This document shows, one piece after another, positions 23,195-30,353 of a DNA stretch of 64,000 nucleotides (position 1 is its first letter; every line of letters starts with the position of its first letter). Source of the stretch: an uncultured Lachnospiraceae bacterium (lineage in GTDB: Bacteria; Bacillota; Clostridia; Lachnospirales; Lachnospiraceae); the NCBI GenBank assembly GCA_902476645.1, contig CABSEG010000002.1:1-64000 (forward strand), in the 5' to 3' direction. The translations under genes and the position numbers were made by a program. The notes beneath the pieces are model-generated. The model made no database searches. It had not been told where the DNA came from and saw nothing but the letters and a program-made list of their open reading frames with translations.

Positions 23195-24004
23195 TTACTC
23201 TGCAGTGATGTATTTGTCAATAATCTCCTGAAGCTCTCCGGATTCCTTCAGCTCCGCCAGGGCCCCGTTTACCTTTTCTAACAGTTCGTCGTTGTCCTTT
23301 GCCATGGCGATGGCGTATTCTTCCTCGGTAAAAGCCTCATCGAGAATCTTTAAGCCCTCATTCTGGCTGACGAATACCTTTGCCGGCTCCCGGTCGATGA
23401 TCACTGCGTCGATCTTGTCCTGGAGCAGTGACTGTACTGCCTCGAAGCCCTTGTTGTAACGCTCCACGGTTCCGTCCTCAATATCTTCGGCATAGATGTC
23501 TCCCGTTGTGCCCAGCTGCACGCCTACGGTCTTCCCCACCAGATCATCCGGGGTGGCAATTTCACTGTCTTCCTTTACAATAATAACCTGGGCAGCTTCC
23601 GCATAGGTATCGCTGAAGTTACAGTTCTTCAGACGATCTTCCGTAACGGTCATACCAGCCACTCCCATATCCGCTTTTCCGGACTGTACAGCAACTAGAA
23701 TGGAATCAAAAGCCATATCTTCCACTTCCAGAGTCATGCCCAGCTTTTCCGCAACCGCTCTGGCCATATCCACATCAATTCCTACGATCTCGTCTCCTTC
23801 CCGGTACTCGTAGGGCGGAAACTCTGCGTTGGTAGCCATCACCAACGTACCGCCCGCGGCCTGACTATCCGTCTTTTCATCCGCCTGTGCGCTCTGTGCC
23901 TCTGTGACTTCGGTTTCGGCCGGCTTGCTTCCGCATGCGGCCATGGATACCATCATACCTGCGGCTAATATCACACTCATTATCTTTTTCCAATTCCTGC
24001 TCAT
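23195..24004 (-). CDS. Polar amino-acid ABC transporter, substrate-binding lipoprotein
   Basis: The 269-residue SBP_bac_3 protein has a lipoprotein signal peptide (MSVILAAGMMVSMAACGSK) with lipidated Cys24, then NAEFPPYEYREGDEIVGIDV, the typical ligand-binding start, KADMGVAGMTVTEDRLKNCN and VGVQLGTTGDIYAEDIEDGT. It captures the substrate outside the membrane and is first in the three-gene transporter operon. A GAGGAGG site precedes the ATG. Basic versus polar specificity cannot be read safely. Confidence 0.95.
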   Translation of the reverse strand: MSRNWKKIMSVILAAGMMVSMAACGSKPAETEVTEAQSAQADEKTDSQAAGGTLVMATNAEFPPYEYREGDEIVGIDVDMARAVAEKLGMTLEVEDMAFDSILVAVQSGKADMGVAGMTVTEDRLKNCNFSDTYAEAAQVIIVKEDSEIATPDDLVGKTVGVQLGTTGDIYAEDIEDGTVERYNKGFEAVQSLLQDKIDAVIIDREPAKVFVSQNEGLKILDEAFTEEEYAIAMAKDNDELLEKVNGALAELKESGELQEIIDKYITAE

Positions 24005-24052
24005 GGATCTTCCTCCTCTTTCCTGTTTCTTTCACAGTATCTTATCCAGCTA

Positions 24053-24081
24053 AATTTATCACCTATCGGCTATCTTGTCAA
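24053..24081 (-). promoter_or_regulatory. Sigma-A promoter for the amino-acid ABC transporter operon
   Basis: On the minus strand a perfect TTGACA is followed, after 17 bases, by TAAATT, with a TGn extension in front of the -10. It stands about 50 bases before the ATG. I see no T-box or other riboswitch fold in the 213-base divergent gap. Confidence 0.75.
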
Positions 24082-24137
24082 CAGCCGTTATGCATAATTC
24101 CGCTGATTTTGACATAAAAATACAAAATCCTCCCCAC

Positions 24138-24166
24138 TTGTTCCTGCTGCAATAGTGTGCTATACT
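24138..24166 (+). promoter_or_regulatory. Promoter for the glycosyltransferase/ATP-grasp cassette
   Basis: TTGTTC and TATACT are separated by 17 bases about 50 bases ahead of the plus-strand glycosyltransferase ATG, which is preceded by AAAGGAG. The -10 is good and the -35 weak. It is divergent from the transporter promoter. Confidence 0.55.
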
Positions 24167-24217
24167 CATTATTTAGATTTATGTAATTGAAGTTTAAGAT
24201 ATCCAAAGGAGTCTGCC

Positions 24218-25162
24218 ATGTTAGTTTCTATTGTAATTCCCTGTTACAACTCCGAAAAATCCATCGGCCAGGTGGTGGATCTGACCATCCAGGAATTTGA
24301 AAAGCTTGGCCGCTATGAGTACGAATTTATCCTGGTTAATGACTGTTCAAAGGATCAGACGTATCCGGCTATCCGAAAGCTGGCCGAAAAATATCCCTTT
24401 GTGCGGGGCATCAATCTCGCCAAAAATTTCGGACAGCACAATGCCATTATGGCCGGGCTTCACTATGCTTCCGGGGATCTGATTGTGGGTATGGATGATG
24501 ATTTACAAACCCACCCTTCTCAGATGTATAAACTTTTGGACAAGATCCAGGAAGGGTACGATCTGGTCTATGGCCAATACCGAAAACGAAAAAATTCTTT
24601 TTTCAAGAATCTGACCAGTGAATTTAATAAAGTTACTTCCAGGATTCTCCTGGGACGTCCAAAGGAAATCGAGTCCAGCAACTACTGGGTAATTACCAGA
24701 GCTGTACGGAATGAAGTCATTCAATACACCAACTATAACCCTTATGTGGATGCCATCTTTTACCGTGTAACGGATCAGATTGCAAATGTCACCATTGAGC
24801 ATCATAAACGGGAACAGGGAAGCTCCAATTATACCTTTCGCAAGCTGGTGCGGCTTTGGATGGCATACTGGAATTTTTCTGTCATTCCCCTGCGCATTTC
24901 TTCCGTGCTGGGATTGCTTCTCTCCGCCAGCGGATTTTTGGGGGCCATTTTGACCTTTTTTCGGCAGCTCATCTCTCCCAGCTCCCAGATGGGATGGGCA
25001 TCTATCATGTGTGCCATGTGTCTGTTTTTTGGGTTTGTACTGCTGGGTCTTGGCATCATGGGAGAATACTTGGGGAAAATCTTGTTGTGTATCAACAACA
25101 CGCCTCAGTATATTATCCGCAGCACCGTAAACATTCCGGAACAGCAGGGGGATAAATCATGA
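24218..25162 (+). CDS. ArnC/DPM-like membrane glycosyltransferase family 2
   Basis: The 314-residue GT2 enzyme has a GT-A domain with VSIVIPCYNSEKSIG, DCSKDQT and the metal-binding VGMDDDLQTHPSQM (about residues 92-105), and a C-terminal pair of membrane helices (LGLLLSASGFLGAILTFFRQ and CLFFGFVLLGLGIMGEYLG). That layout is typical of enzymes that move a sugar from a nucleotide to undecaprenyl phosphate (ArnC, GtrB, DPM1). GQHNAIMAGLHYASGDLIVG resembles ArnC. It is first of four plus-strand genes that all overlap (stop and start share ATGA with the ATP-grasp gene). The sugar is unknown; the neighbours suggest an Arn-like lipid-linked sugar that is modified and flipped. Confidence 0.88.
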   Translation: MLVSIVIPCYNSEKSIGQVVDLTIQEFEKLGRYEYEFILVNDCSKDQTYPAIRKLAEKYPFVRGINLAKNFGQHNAIMAGLHYASGDLIVGMDDDLQTHPSQMYKLLDKIQEGYDLVYGQYRKRKNSFFKNLTSEFNKVTSRILLGRPKEIESSNYWVITRAVRNEVIQYTNYNPYVDAIFYRVTDQIANVTIEHHKREQGSSNYTFRKLVRLWMAYWNFSVIPLRISSVLGLLLSASGFLGAILTFFRQLISPSSQMGWASIMCAMCLFFGFVLLGLGIMGEYLGKILLCINNTPQYIIRSTVNIPEQQGDKS

Positions 25163-26376
25163 AAAAGAAGCTATTGATTTTAGGAGCCGGTATTTACCAG
25201 GTTCCTCTTATTAAAAGGGCCAAAGAAATGGGGCTTTACACCATTGCCGCCAGCTATCCAGGCCCCTATCCCGGACTTTCTCTCGCAGACCGTGCCTGGC
25301 TTATCGACACCAGAGATGCTGCGAAGCTTAAAGATGCCGCCGCAAAGGAGGGCATCGATGGGATCTGTACCTCCGGAACCGATGTGGCCATCTACTCCAT
25401 GGGATTTTTATGCCGCCATCTCTCCCTGCCCGGTCTGTCTCTGGAAACTGCCAGACTTCTCACAGATAAATTCCTGATGAAAGACGCCTTTGTGCGGGGA
25501 GGCGTACAGACTCCCCGTGCCATCCGCGTCTCTTCTAAAGAACAGGCCATCTCGGCCTTTGATCAGTTGTCTGCCCCTGTGATTGTGAAAGCCGTGGACA
25601 GTTCCGGAAGTCGTGGCGTCACCAGAGCTGATGACAAACAGCAGCTTTTAAAAGCCTATCAAAACGCCCTCCAGGTGACCAAGACAGATTACGTATTGGT
25701 GGAACAGTTTATCGCCGCTCATGAGATTGGGGTGGACGGTTTTTTCTCCCATGGACAGCTTGCTCTTCTGCTTCCTCATGATAAGTTCGTATACCGGACA
25801 GACAAAGGGATTTCTCTGCCTGAGGGCCACCGGTTTCCCTATCAATGCTCTCCCCGGATTCTGGAAGATATCCGAAGACAGATTTTGACGGCTGCCCGGG
25901 CTGTAGGCCTGGATCAGGGCCCTTTCAACGCAGACGTGCTCATTACCCGAGATGGAAAAGCCCTGATTCTGGAGATGGGCGGCCGTGCAGGGGCCACCTG
26001 TATTCCGGAGCTGATTTCTATGTATCTGGGATGTGACTATTATGAGCAGATTATTCGCTGCGCCCTGGGCCTTCCCGTGGATTTTTCTCACAAAGGCACC
26101 TGCCCTGCCATGGCAAAGCTTCTGTTTACACCCAAAGCCGGTATACTCACTCATGTGAATCTAGCCTTTTTGGACGGGCTTCGCCGTCAGGGCACAGAGG
26201 TATCCTTAGATTACAAAATTGGAGATTTACTCCCCGCTGTCTGTGACGGAACAGACCGCATCGGCCAGGTCATCATGGCCACCGATCAGGTCTCAAAGCT
26301 GGACGAAACCCTTTCCCAGATACGCGGGCACCTCAAAATAGATGGTGAAACATTGGAGCAATTATGGAACGAATAA
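25159..26376 (+). CDS. ATP-grasp ligase in a lipid-linked sugar cassette
   Basis: The 405-residue protein has an N-terminal Rossmann-like preATP-grasp domain (KLLILGAGIYQVPLIKRAKE), the CPSase-like ATP-grasp segments VIVKAVDSSGSRGV (phosphate-binding loop, about residues 136-149), VLVEQFIAAHEIGVDGFF and the metal-binding DVLITRDGKALILEMGGRAGAT (about 261-283), and a C-terminal lid-like domain. Such enzymes join a carboxylate to an amine or thiol through an acyl-phosphate. Being translationally coupled to an ArnC-like transferase before it and to small flippase-like proteins after it, it may attach an amino acid or similar acid to an amino sugar; that is inference. Other ATP-grasp roles, such as PylC-like or biotin carboxylase-like, are possible. 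Confidence 0.85.
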   Translation: MKKKLLILGAGIYQVPLIKRAKEMGLYTIAASYPGPYPGLSLADRAWLIDTRDAAKLKDAAAKEGIDGICTSGTDVAIYSMGFLCRHLSLPGLSLETARLLTDKFLMKDAFVRGGVQTPRAIRVSSKEQAISAFDQLSAPVIVKAVDSSGSRGVTRADDKQQLLKAYQNALQVTKTDYVLVEQFIAAHEIGVDGFFSHGQLALLLPHDKFVYRTDKGISLPEGHRFPYQCSPRILEDIRRQILTAARAVGLDQGPFNADVLITRDGKALILEMGGRAGATCIPELISMYLGCDYYEQIIRCALGLPVDFSHKGTCPAMAKLLFTPKAGILTHVNLAFLDGLRRQGTEVSLDYKIGDLLPAVCDGTDRIGQVIMATDQVSKLDETLSQIRGHLKIDGETLEQLWNE

Positions 26377-26714
26377 AGCCTTTTTTATTATTACATTTAA
26401 ATATTTTATTATTTTCTTTTACCGGAGTTTTCTCAAAGCTGGCCTCGATCCAATATAACCGGCACGGCCTGTCTTCTCCTCTCCTGTACTTATTTCTTTT
26501 TTTCATGATGGCAAACTGTGGGCTGTATGCCATAGCCTGGCAGCATTCCATCAAAAAATTTTCCCTTTCCACAGCCTATGCGCACCGCAGCGTTTATCTG
26601 ATCTGGTCCCAGATCTGGGCTGTAGTCATTTTTCACGAACGTCTTTCCTGGAATCATGTTCTGGGAATGCTGATTGTATTTATCGGAGTATTGGTGGTGC
26701 AAAAGTATGAGTAG
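26364..26714 (+). CDS. Small multidrug-resistance-like membrane protein (ArnE-like half)
   Basis: The 116-residue EamA/SMR-type protein has four predicted helices (FLLLHLNILLFSFTGVFSKL, SPLLYLFLFFMMANCGLYAI, AYAHRSVYLIWSQIWAVVIF, HVLGMLIVFIGVLVVQKYE). Such short proteins work as dimers; ArnE and ArnF form a heterodimer that flips undecaprenyl-phosphate-aminoarabinose. The ATG overlaps the ATP-grasp stop by 13 bases, with GGAGCAATT as ribosome site, and its own stop overlaps the next gene. Pairing with a second, different half supports a heterodimeric flippase for the product of the upstream glycosyltransferase. Confidence 0.82.
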   Translation: MERIKPFLLLHLNILLFSFTGVFSKLASIQYNRHGLSSPLLYLFLFFMMANCGLYAIAWQHSIKKFSLSTAYAHRSVYLIWSQIWAVVIFHERLSWNHVLGMLIVFIGVLVVQKYE

Positions 26715-27045
26715 AATTTTTATGTTTTTGATGTTTGGATGTACCTTTTTTTCGGCCCTGTCTCAGACCCTGTTAAAGCAAAGTGCAAACAGACCTCACG
26801 CCAATTCTTTTCTGGAATTTTTCAACTGGAGAGTCATCACGGCCTATGTCATCTTTGCTCTGGTCCTTCTGGCAAATACTTATGCCTATACTCAGGTGCC
26901 TTACCGGTATGGTTCTATTATCGATTCCTTCACCTATGTATTCGTGCTTCTCATGTCCCATTTCTGGCTAAAAGAAAAGATTACCAAAGGAAAACTCCTC
27001 GGTAATCTTCTCATTGTCTGTGGTATCCTTGTATATTCCCTCTAG
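26707..27045 (+). CDS. Small multidrug-resistance-like membrane protein (ArnF-like half)
   Basis: The 112-residue protein has four predicted helices: a first hydrophobic segment including FMFLMFGCTFFSALSQTLLK, then VITAYVIFALVLLANTYAYT, YGSIIDSFTYVFVLLMSHFW and LGNLLIVCGILVYSL. The start overlaps the previous stop (TATGAGTAG). Sequence similarity to the preceding half is low, so they are probably partner halves and not a fresh duplication. It ends 21 bases before the convergent rpoD end; no terminator hairpin is visible between them. Confidence 0.82.
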   Translation: MSRIFMFLMFGCTFFSALSQTLLKQSANRPHANSFLEFFNWRVITAYVIFALVLLANTYAYTQVPYRYGSIIDSFTYVFVLLMSHFWLKEKITKGKLLGNLLIVCGILVYSL

Positions 27046-27065
27046 AAACCACCCCCGGTCTTTCC

Positions 27066-28196
27066 TTAAATCAGAAAGTCCTTCAGCCTCTTACTCCTGG
27101 AAGGATGGCGGAGCTTTCGCAGAGCTTTCGCCTCAATCTGTCGGATACGCTCTCTGGTCACATTAAACTCTTTCCCCACTTCTTCCAGAGTTCTCGCTCT
27201 TCCATCCTCCAATCCAAATCGGAGACGCACCACCTGGCGTTCCCTGTCTGTAAGAGATTCCAAAGCCGTGCTCAGTTCTTCCCGCAACATGGAAAAGGCT
27301 GCGGAATCAGAGGGAGACAAAGCGGAATCGTCCTCAATAAAATCTCCCAGGTGACTGTCATCTTCTTCCCCGATGGGGGTATCCAAAGAAACCGGATCTC
27401 TGGAAATTTTCAGAACCTCTCGCACCCTGGCCACAGGCACTCCCAGGCGTTCCGCCACCTCTTCAGGGGTGGGTTCCCGACCCAGCTCCTGCAACAGAGT
27501 TCTGGTCATACGAAGGGTCTTATTGATGGTTTCCACCATATGTACTGGTACGCGGATGGTTCTTCCCGTATCCGCGATTCCCCTGGTGATCGCCTGACGA
27601 ATCCACCAGGTGGCATAGGTACTGAACTTATAGCCTTTGGTATAGTCAAATTTATCCACGGCTTTCATCAGTCCCATGTTTCCTTCCTGAATCAGATCCA
27701 GAAAAGGCATTCCTCTGCCCACATACTTTTTGGCGATACTCACCACCAGACGGAGATTGGCTTCGGTCAGCGCTTTCTTGGCTTCTTCATCGCCTTCCTC
27801 CACACGCTTGGCCAATTCCACCTCCTCATCCGTAGAGAGAAGAGGTACATTTCCAATCTCTTTTAAGTACATGCGGACGGGATCTTCCGTGCTCACACCC
27901 TCCAAAACGTCCACATCGTCGATGATCTCCACTTCCTCTTCCTCATCCAGAATGATATCATCGTCACTCTCTATCAGAAGATCTGCCCCATTCTCATCAT
28001 CCACTCCGGTCTGCAGAATGTCAATATTATTCTTCTCCAGATACTCAATGACCAGATCCATCTTATCCTCGGTAAGCTCAAGGCCCTTGAACGCATCATT
28101 GATTTCTCCATACTGCAGCACATTTTTTTTGGTTTTTGCCAGATCTACCAAACCCAGCAGCTGTTTCGTAAACAGTTCTTCTTGTACTTGATCCAT
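27066..28196 (-). CDS. rpoD: Primary sigma factor RpoD (sigma-A)
   Basis: The 376-residue housekeeping sigma factor has region 1.1 at the start (MDQVQEELFTKQLLGLVDLA), a highly acidic stretch (ESDDDIILDEEEEVEIIDDV), region 1.2 (EDPVRMYLKEIGNVPLLSTD), region 2 (NLRLVVSIAKKYVGRGMPFL, DKFDYTKGYKFSTYATWWIR), region 3 and region 4 (RFGLEDGRARTLEEVGKEFN, VTRERIRQIEAKALRKLRHP). The ATG with AGGAGAG nine bases upstream gives the canonical N-terminus. It normally follows dnaG in Firmicutes; here it follows a lspA-like gene, with two overlapping promoters in front. Confidence 0.96.
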   Translation of the reverse strand: MDQVQEELFTKQLLGLVDLAKTKKNVLQYGEINDAFKGLELTEDKMDLVIEYLEKNNIDILQTGVDDENGADLLIESDDDIILDEEEEVEIIDDVDVLEGVSTEDPVRMYLKEIGNVPLLSTDEEVELAKRVEEGDEEAKKALTEANLRLVVSIAKKYVGRGMPFLDLIQEGNMGLMKAVDKFDYTKGYKFSTYATWWIRQAITRGIADTGRTIRVPVHMVETINKTLRMTRTLLQELGREPTPEEVAERLGVPVARVREVLKISRDPVSLDTPIGEEDDSHLGDFIEDDSALSPSDSAAFSMLREELSTALESLTDRERQVVRLRFGLEDGRARTLEEVGKEFNVTRERIRQIEAKALRKLRHPSRSKRLKDFLI

Positions 28197-28242
28197 AAAT
28201 GTTCTCTCCTGACCTCTACCTAATCTATACCTATTCTTACGC

Positions 28243-28281
28243 ATTATCTATTACAATATCATCTTTGACAAGGTATGTCAA
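28243..28281 (-). promoter_or_regulatory. rpoD: Two overlapping sigma-A promoters for rpoD
   Basis: On the minus strand a perfect TTGACA with a 17-base spacer leads to TATTGT (positions 28276-28281 and 28253-28258). Shifted by ten bases, TTGTCA with a 17-base spacer leads to GATAAT (28266-28271 and 28243-28248). The first -35 overlaps the stop of the lspA-like gene. The pair would transcribe rpoD independently of clpX. Confidence 0.7.
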
Positions 28282-28736
28282 CTTTTGCGGCGCAGATTCC
28301 ATAAAATTACAAGGAATGCCCCAAGGAACAGAAACAAATCTCCCAGATTAAACACAATACTGCGCAATTTTTTCCATTTCACATGAAAACTGAAGTAATC
28401 TACCACGTACTTCCGTCTTAAGCGATCCCATACGTTACTGGCAGCTCCTCCCATAAAAAGCGCCCATCCGGTTTTTAAGAGTCCAAGTCCCTTATGAGCA
28501 AGCAAGAGCAGATAACCTGCCCCGCTGGCAAGCAGCAAAAAGACAGAAACTCTTCTCACCAGCTTCTGTCTTCCCTCCAGGATGTTAAACGCGCCCCCTC
28601 TGTTGTGGGACTTCCTGACCCATATTCGGCCTCCCAGGATCTTTATGGGGAAGCATTCTTCGTCTCTGCTTTCCACCCACCTTTTGATCCAGAGATCTAA
28701 ACCGCAGATACTGGCGGATAGAAGCAGATATACCAT
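28278..28736 (-). CDS. Divergent signal peptidase II (LspA-like)
   Basis: The 152-residue membrane protein has four hydrophobic segments and the LspA fingerprints: D14-LWIK near the start, the N-x-G-G-AFN motif (NRGGAFNIL at 45-53), the catalytic-type N-V-W-D104-R with a following VVDYF, and FNLGD133. The two active-site aspartates of LspA (D in NxxDR and in FNxxD) are both present, but the usual GN(L/A)IDR and FN(I/V)AD consensus is altered. It may cleave prolipoproteins or be a specialised paralogue. It lies two bases after clpX and before rpoD, on the same transcript. Confidence 0.78.
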   Translation of the reverse strand: MVYLLLSASICGLDLWIKRWVESRDEECFPIKILGGRIWVRKSHNRGGAFNILEGRQKLVRRVSVFLLLASGAGYLLLLAHKGLGLLKTGWALFMGGAASNVWDRLRRKYVVDYFSFHVKWKKLRSIVFNLGDLFLFLGAFLVILWNLRRKS

Positions 28737-28738
28737 TC

Positions 28739-30199
28739 CTATCCCTCCAGACTCATAACGCCCCTCATCTGAATCAGAGGGCCGCCTTTATGTTCAATAT
28801 ATTCCCGTGTAATCGTAACCATTCCAATATTTTCGTCTTTCGGAATCTCATACATAATATCCAGCATAAACTCCTCTATAATCGCCCGCAGCGCCCTGGC
28901 CCCTGTCTTCTTTTCCAAAGCCTTTTTGGCAATGGCCTCTAATGCCCCATCGTCAAATTCCAATCTCACCTCATCTAAAGCCAGAAGCTTCTGATACTGT
29001 TTGAGAATTGCATTTTTCGGCTCCCGCAGGATCTGAACCAGCATATCCTGCGTCAGCTGCTGCAGAGTAAACACCACTGGGAGACGCCCGATAAACTCCG
29101 GAATCATCCCAAATTTGCGGATATCCTCCAGGGTAACCTTTTCTAAAAGATTTGGTTCGTTGTCATACTTATCCTTTAAGTCTGCCTTAAAACCAATGGA
29201 AGACTGCTTATTAAGCCGCTCTTTGATGATGTCCTCCAGTCCCGGAAATGCCCCTCCACAGATAAACAGGATATTCTTTGTGTTTACGGTAGTCAGCGGA
29301 ACCATGGCGTTCTTGCTGCTGGCTCCCACAGGAACCTCCACCTCACTGCCCTCCAAAAGTTTTAACATCCCCTGCTGAACGGATTCTCCACTCACATCTC
29401 TCTGATTGGTATTCTTTTTCTTGGCGATCTTGTCAATCTCATCGATAAAGATGATCCCTCTCTCCGCTTTCTCCACGTCGTTTCCCGCCGCAGCCAGCAG
29501 CTTTGAAACCACGCTTTCGATATCATCTCCAATATAACCTGCCTCTGTCAGGGAGGTGGCATCCGCAATAGCCAGAGGTACATCCAGCAATCTTGCCAAG
29601 GTTTTCACCAGATAGGTCTTTCCACTTCCGGTCGGCCCGATCATAAGCATATTTGATTTTTCAATCTCTATATCATCCATAGAGTTGGTAGCCACTCGTT
29701 TATAGTGATTGTAGACTGCGACGGAAATGACTTTTTTTGCCTTTTCCTGCCCAATGATATACTCGTCCAGACTGGCTTTGATCTTATGGGGCGCAGGGAT
29801 ATCTTTTACATTAAACTGGGGTTTTACCTGGGACTCTTGCTTTTTCTTTTTAATTTTCTGACGTTTCGGTATCTGCTCGTTTAAGTCTCCCAGGTGAATC
29901 ATACTGATGTTTGGCATATTGGTCATATTCATCAGATCCCCATAGGGAAGATTTCCATTGTTCATGGAGTCAAAGGCCTTCTGCATACATTCGGAACAAA
30001 TGGAGATGTGGTTGGGAAGGGAAACCATCTTCCCTGCCTTGCTCTCCGGTCTTCTGCATATGAAACAGACCTGCTCGTACTCCTCGGGTTCTTTCTTTCC
30101 GTCCTTTTTGTCTTCTGTCGCATCGGGCTGTATACTTTGCCCGTCATTTTGCTTTTCTCTATCTAAACTATTTTGCTCGTATTCTTTTTCGTCTGTCAT
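28739..30199 (-). CDS. clpX: ClpX-type AAA+ unfoldase with long N-terminus
   Basis: The 486-residue ATPase selects and unfolds proteins for ClpP. A 40-residue charged head precedes the zinc-binding domain (C45, C48, C68, C71), then an 80-residue lysine-rich linker, then the AAA+ module: Walker A GPTGSGKT (188-195), pore loop GYIG (221-224), Walker B FIDEID (251-256) and a ClpP-docking IGF loop (335-337). ClpX is usually about 420 residues; the longer head and linker are unusual. No clpP or tig gene is adjacent, so it may be a second ClpX paralogue of the cell. It has its own promoter. Confidence 0.93.
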   Translation of the reverse strand: MTDEKEYEQNSLDREKQNDGQSIQPDATEDKKDGKKEPEEYEQVCFICRRPESKAGKMVSLPNHISICSECMQKAFDSMNNGNLPYGDLMNMTNMPNISMIHLGDLNEQIPKRQKIKKKKQESQVKPQFNVKDIPAPHKIKASLDEYIIGQEKAKKVISVAVYNHYKRVATNSMDDIEIEKSNMLMIGPTGSGKTYLVKTLARLLDVPLAIADATSLTEAGYIGDDIESVVSKLLAAAGNDVEKAERGIIFIDEIDKIAKKKNTNQRDVSGESVQQGMLKLLEGSEVEVPVGASSKNAMVPLTTVNTKNILFICGGAFPGLEDIIKERLNKQSSIGFKADLKDKYDNEPNLLEKVTLEDIRKFGMIPEFIGRLPVVFTLQQLTQDMLVQILREPKNAILKQYQKLLALDEVRLEFDDGALEAIAKKALEKKTGARALRAIIEEFMLDIMYEIPKDENIGMVTITREYIEHKGGPLIQMRGVMSLEG

Positions 30200-30235
30200 G
30201 TCCTATCCTCTTTTCCCAAAAATACCTATGGCTAG

Positions 30236-30264
30236 ATTATATCCCAGAACAGTTTTTCGCACAA
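30236..30264 (-). promoter_or_regulatory. clpX: Promoter for clpX
   Basis: A perfect TATAAT on the minus strand, with TTGTGC 17 bases upstream, lies about 35 bases ahead of the clpX ATG and after the htrA end hairpin. Confidence 0.65.
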
Positions 30265-30309
30265 GTAAAGATTTTATAAAACACGGTAAAATCAGATGGG
30301 ACATATGCC

Positions 30310-30346
30310 AGAACAGGGCGCAACCTTTGAAGTTGCGCCCTGTTCT
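30310..30346 (-). terminator. Very stable stem-loop at the end of htrA
   Basis: A perfect 15-bp stem (AGAACAGGGCGCAAC / GTTGCGCCCTGTTCT) with a seven-base loop starts eight bases after the htrA stop. It lacks a U-tract on either strand, so it may act in transcript stabilisation, or as a terminator of reduced strength. Confidence 0.65.
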
Positions 30347-30353
30347 CTCTCCT

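Noticed and set aside
24005..24217. Riboswitch or T-box for the amino-acid transporter
   Set aside because: The divergent gap holds two promoters and no stable conserved leader fold.
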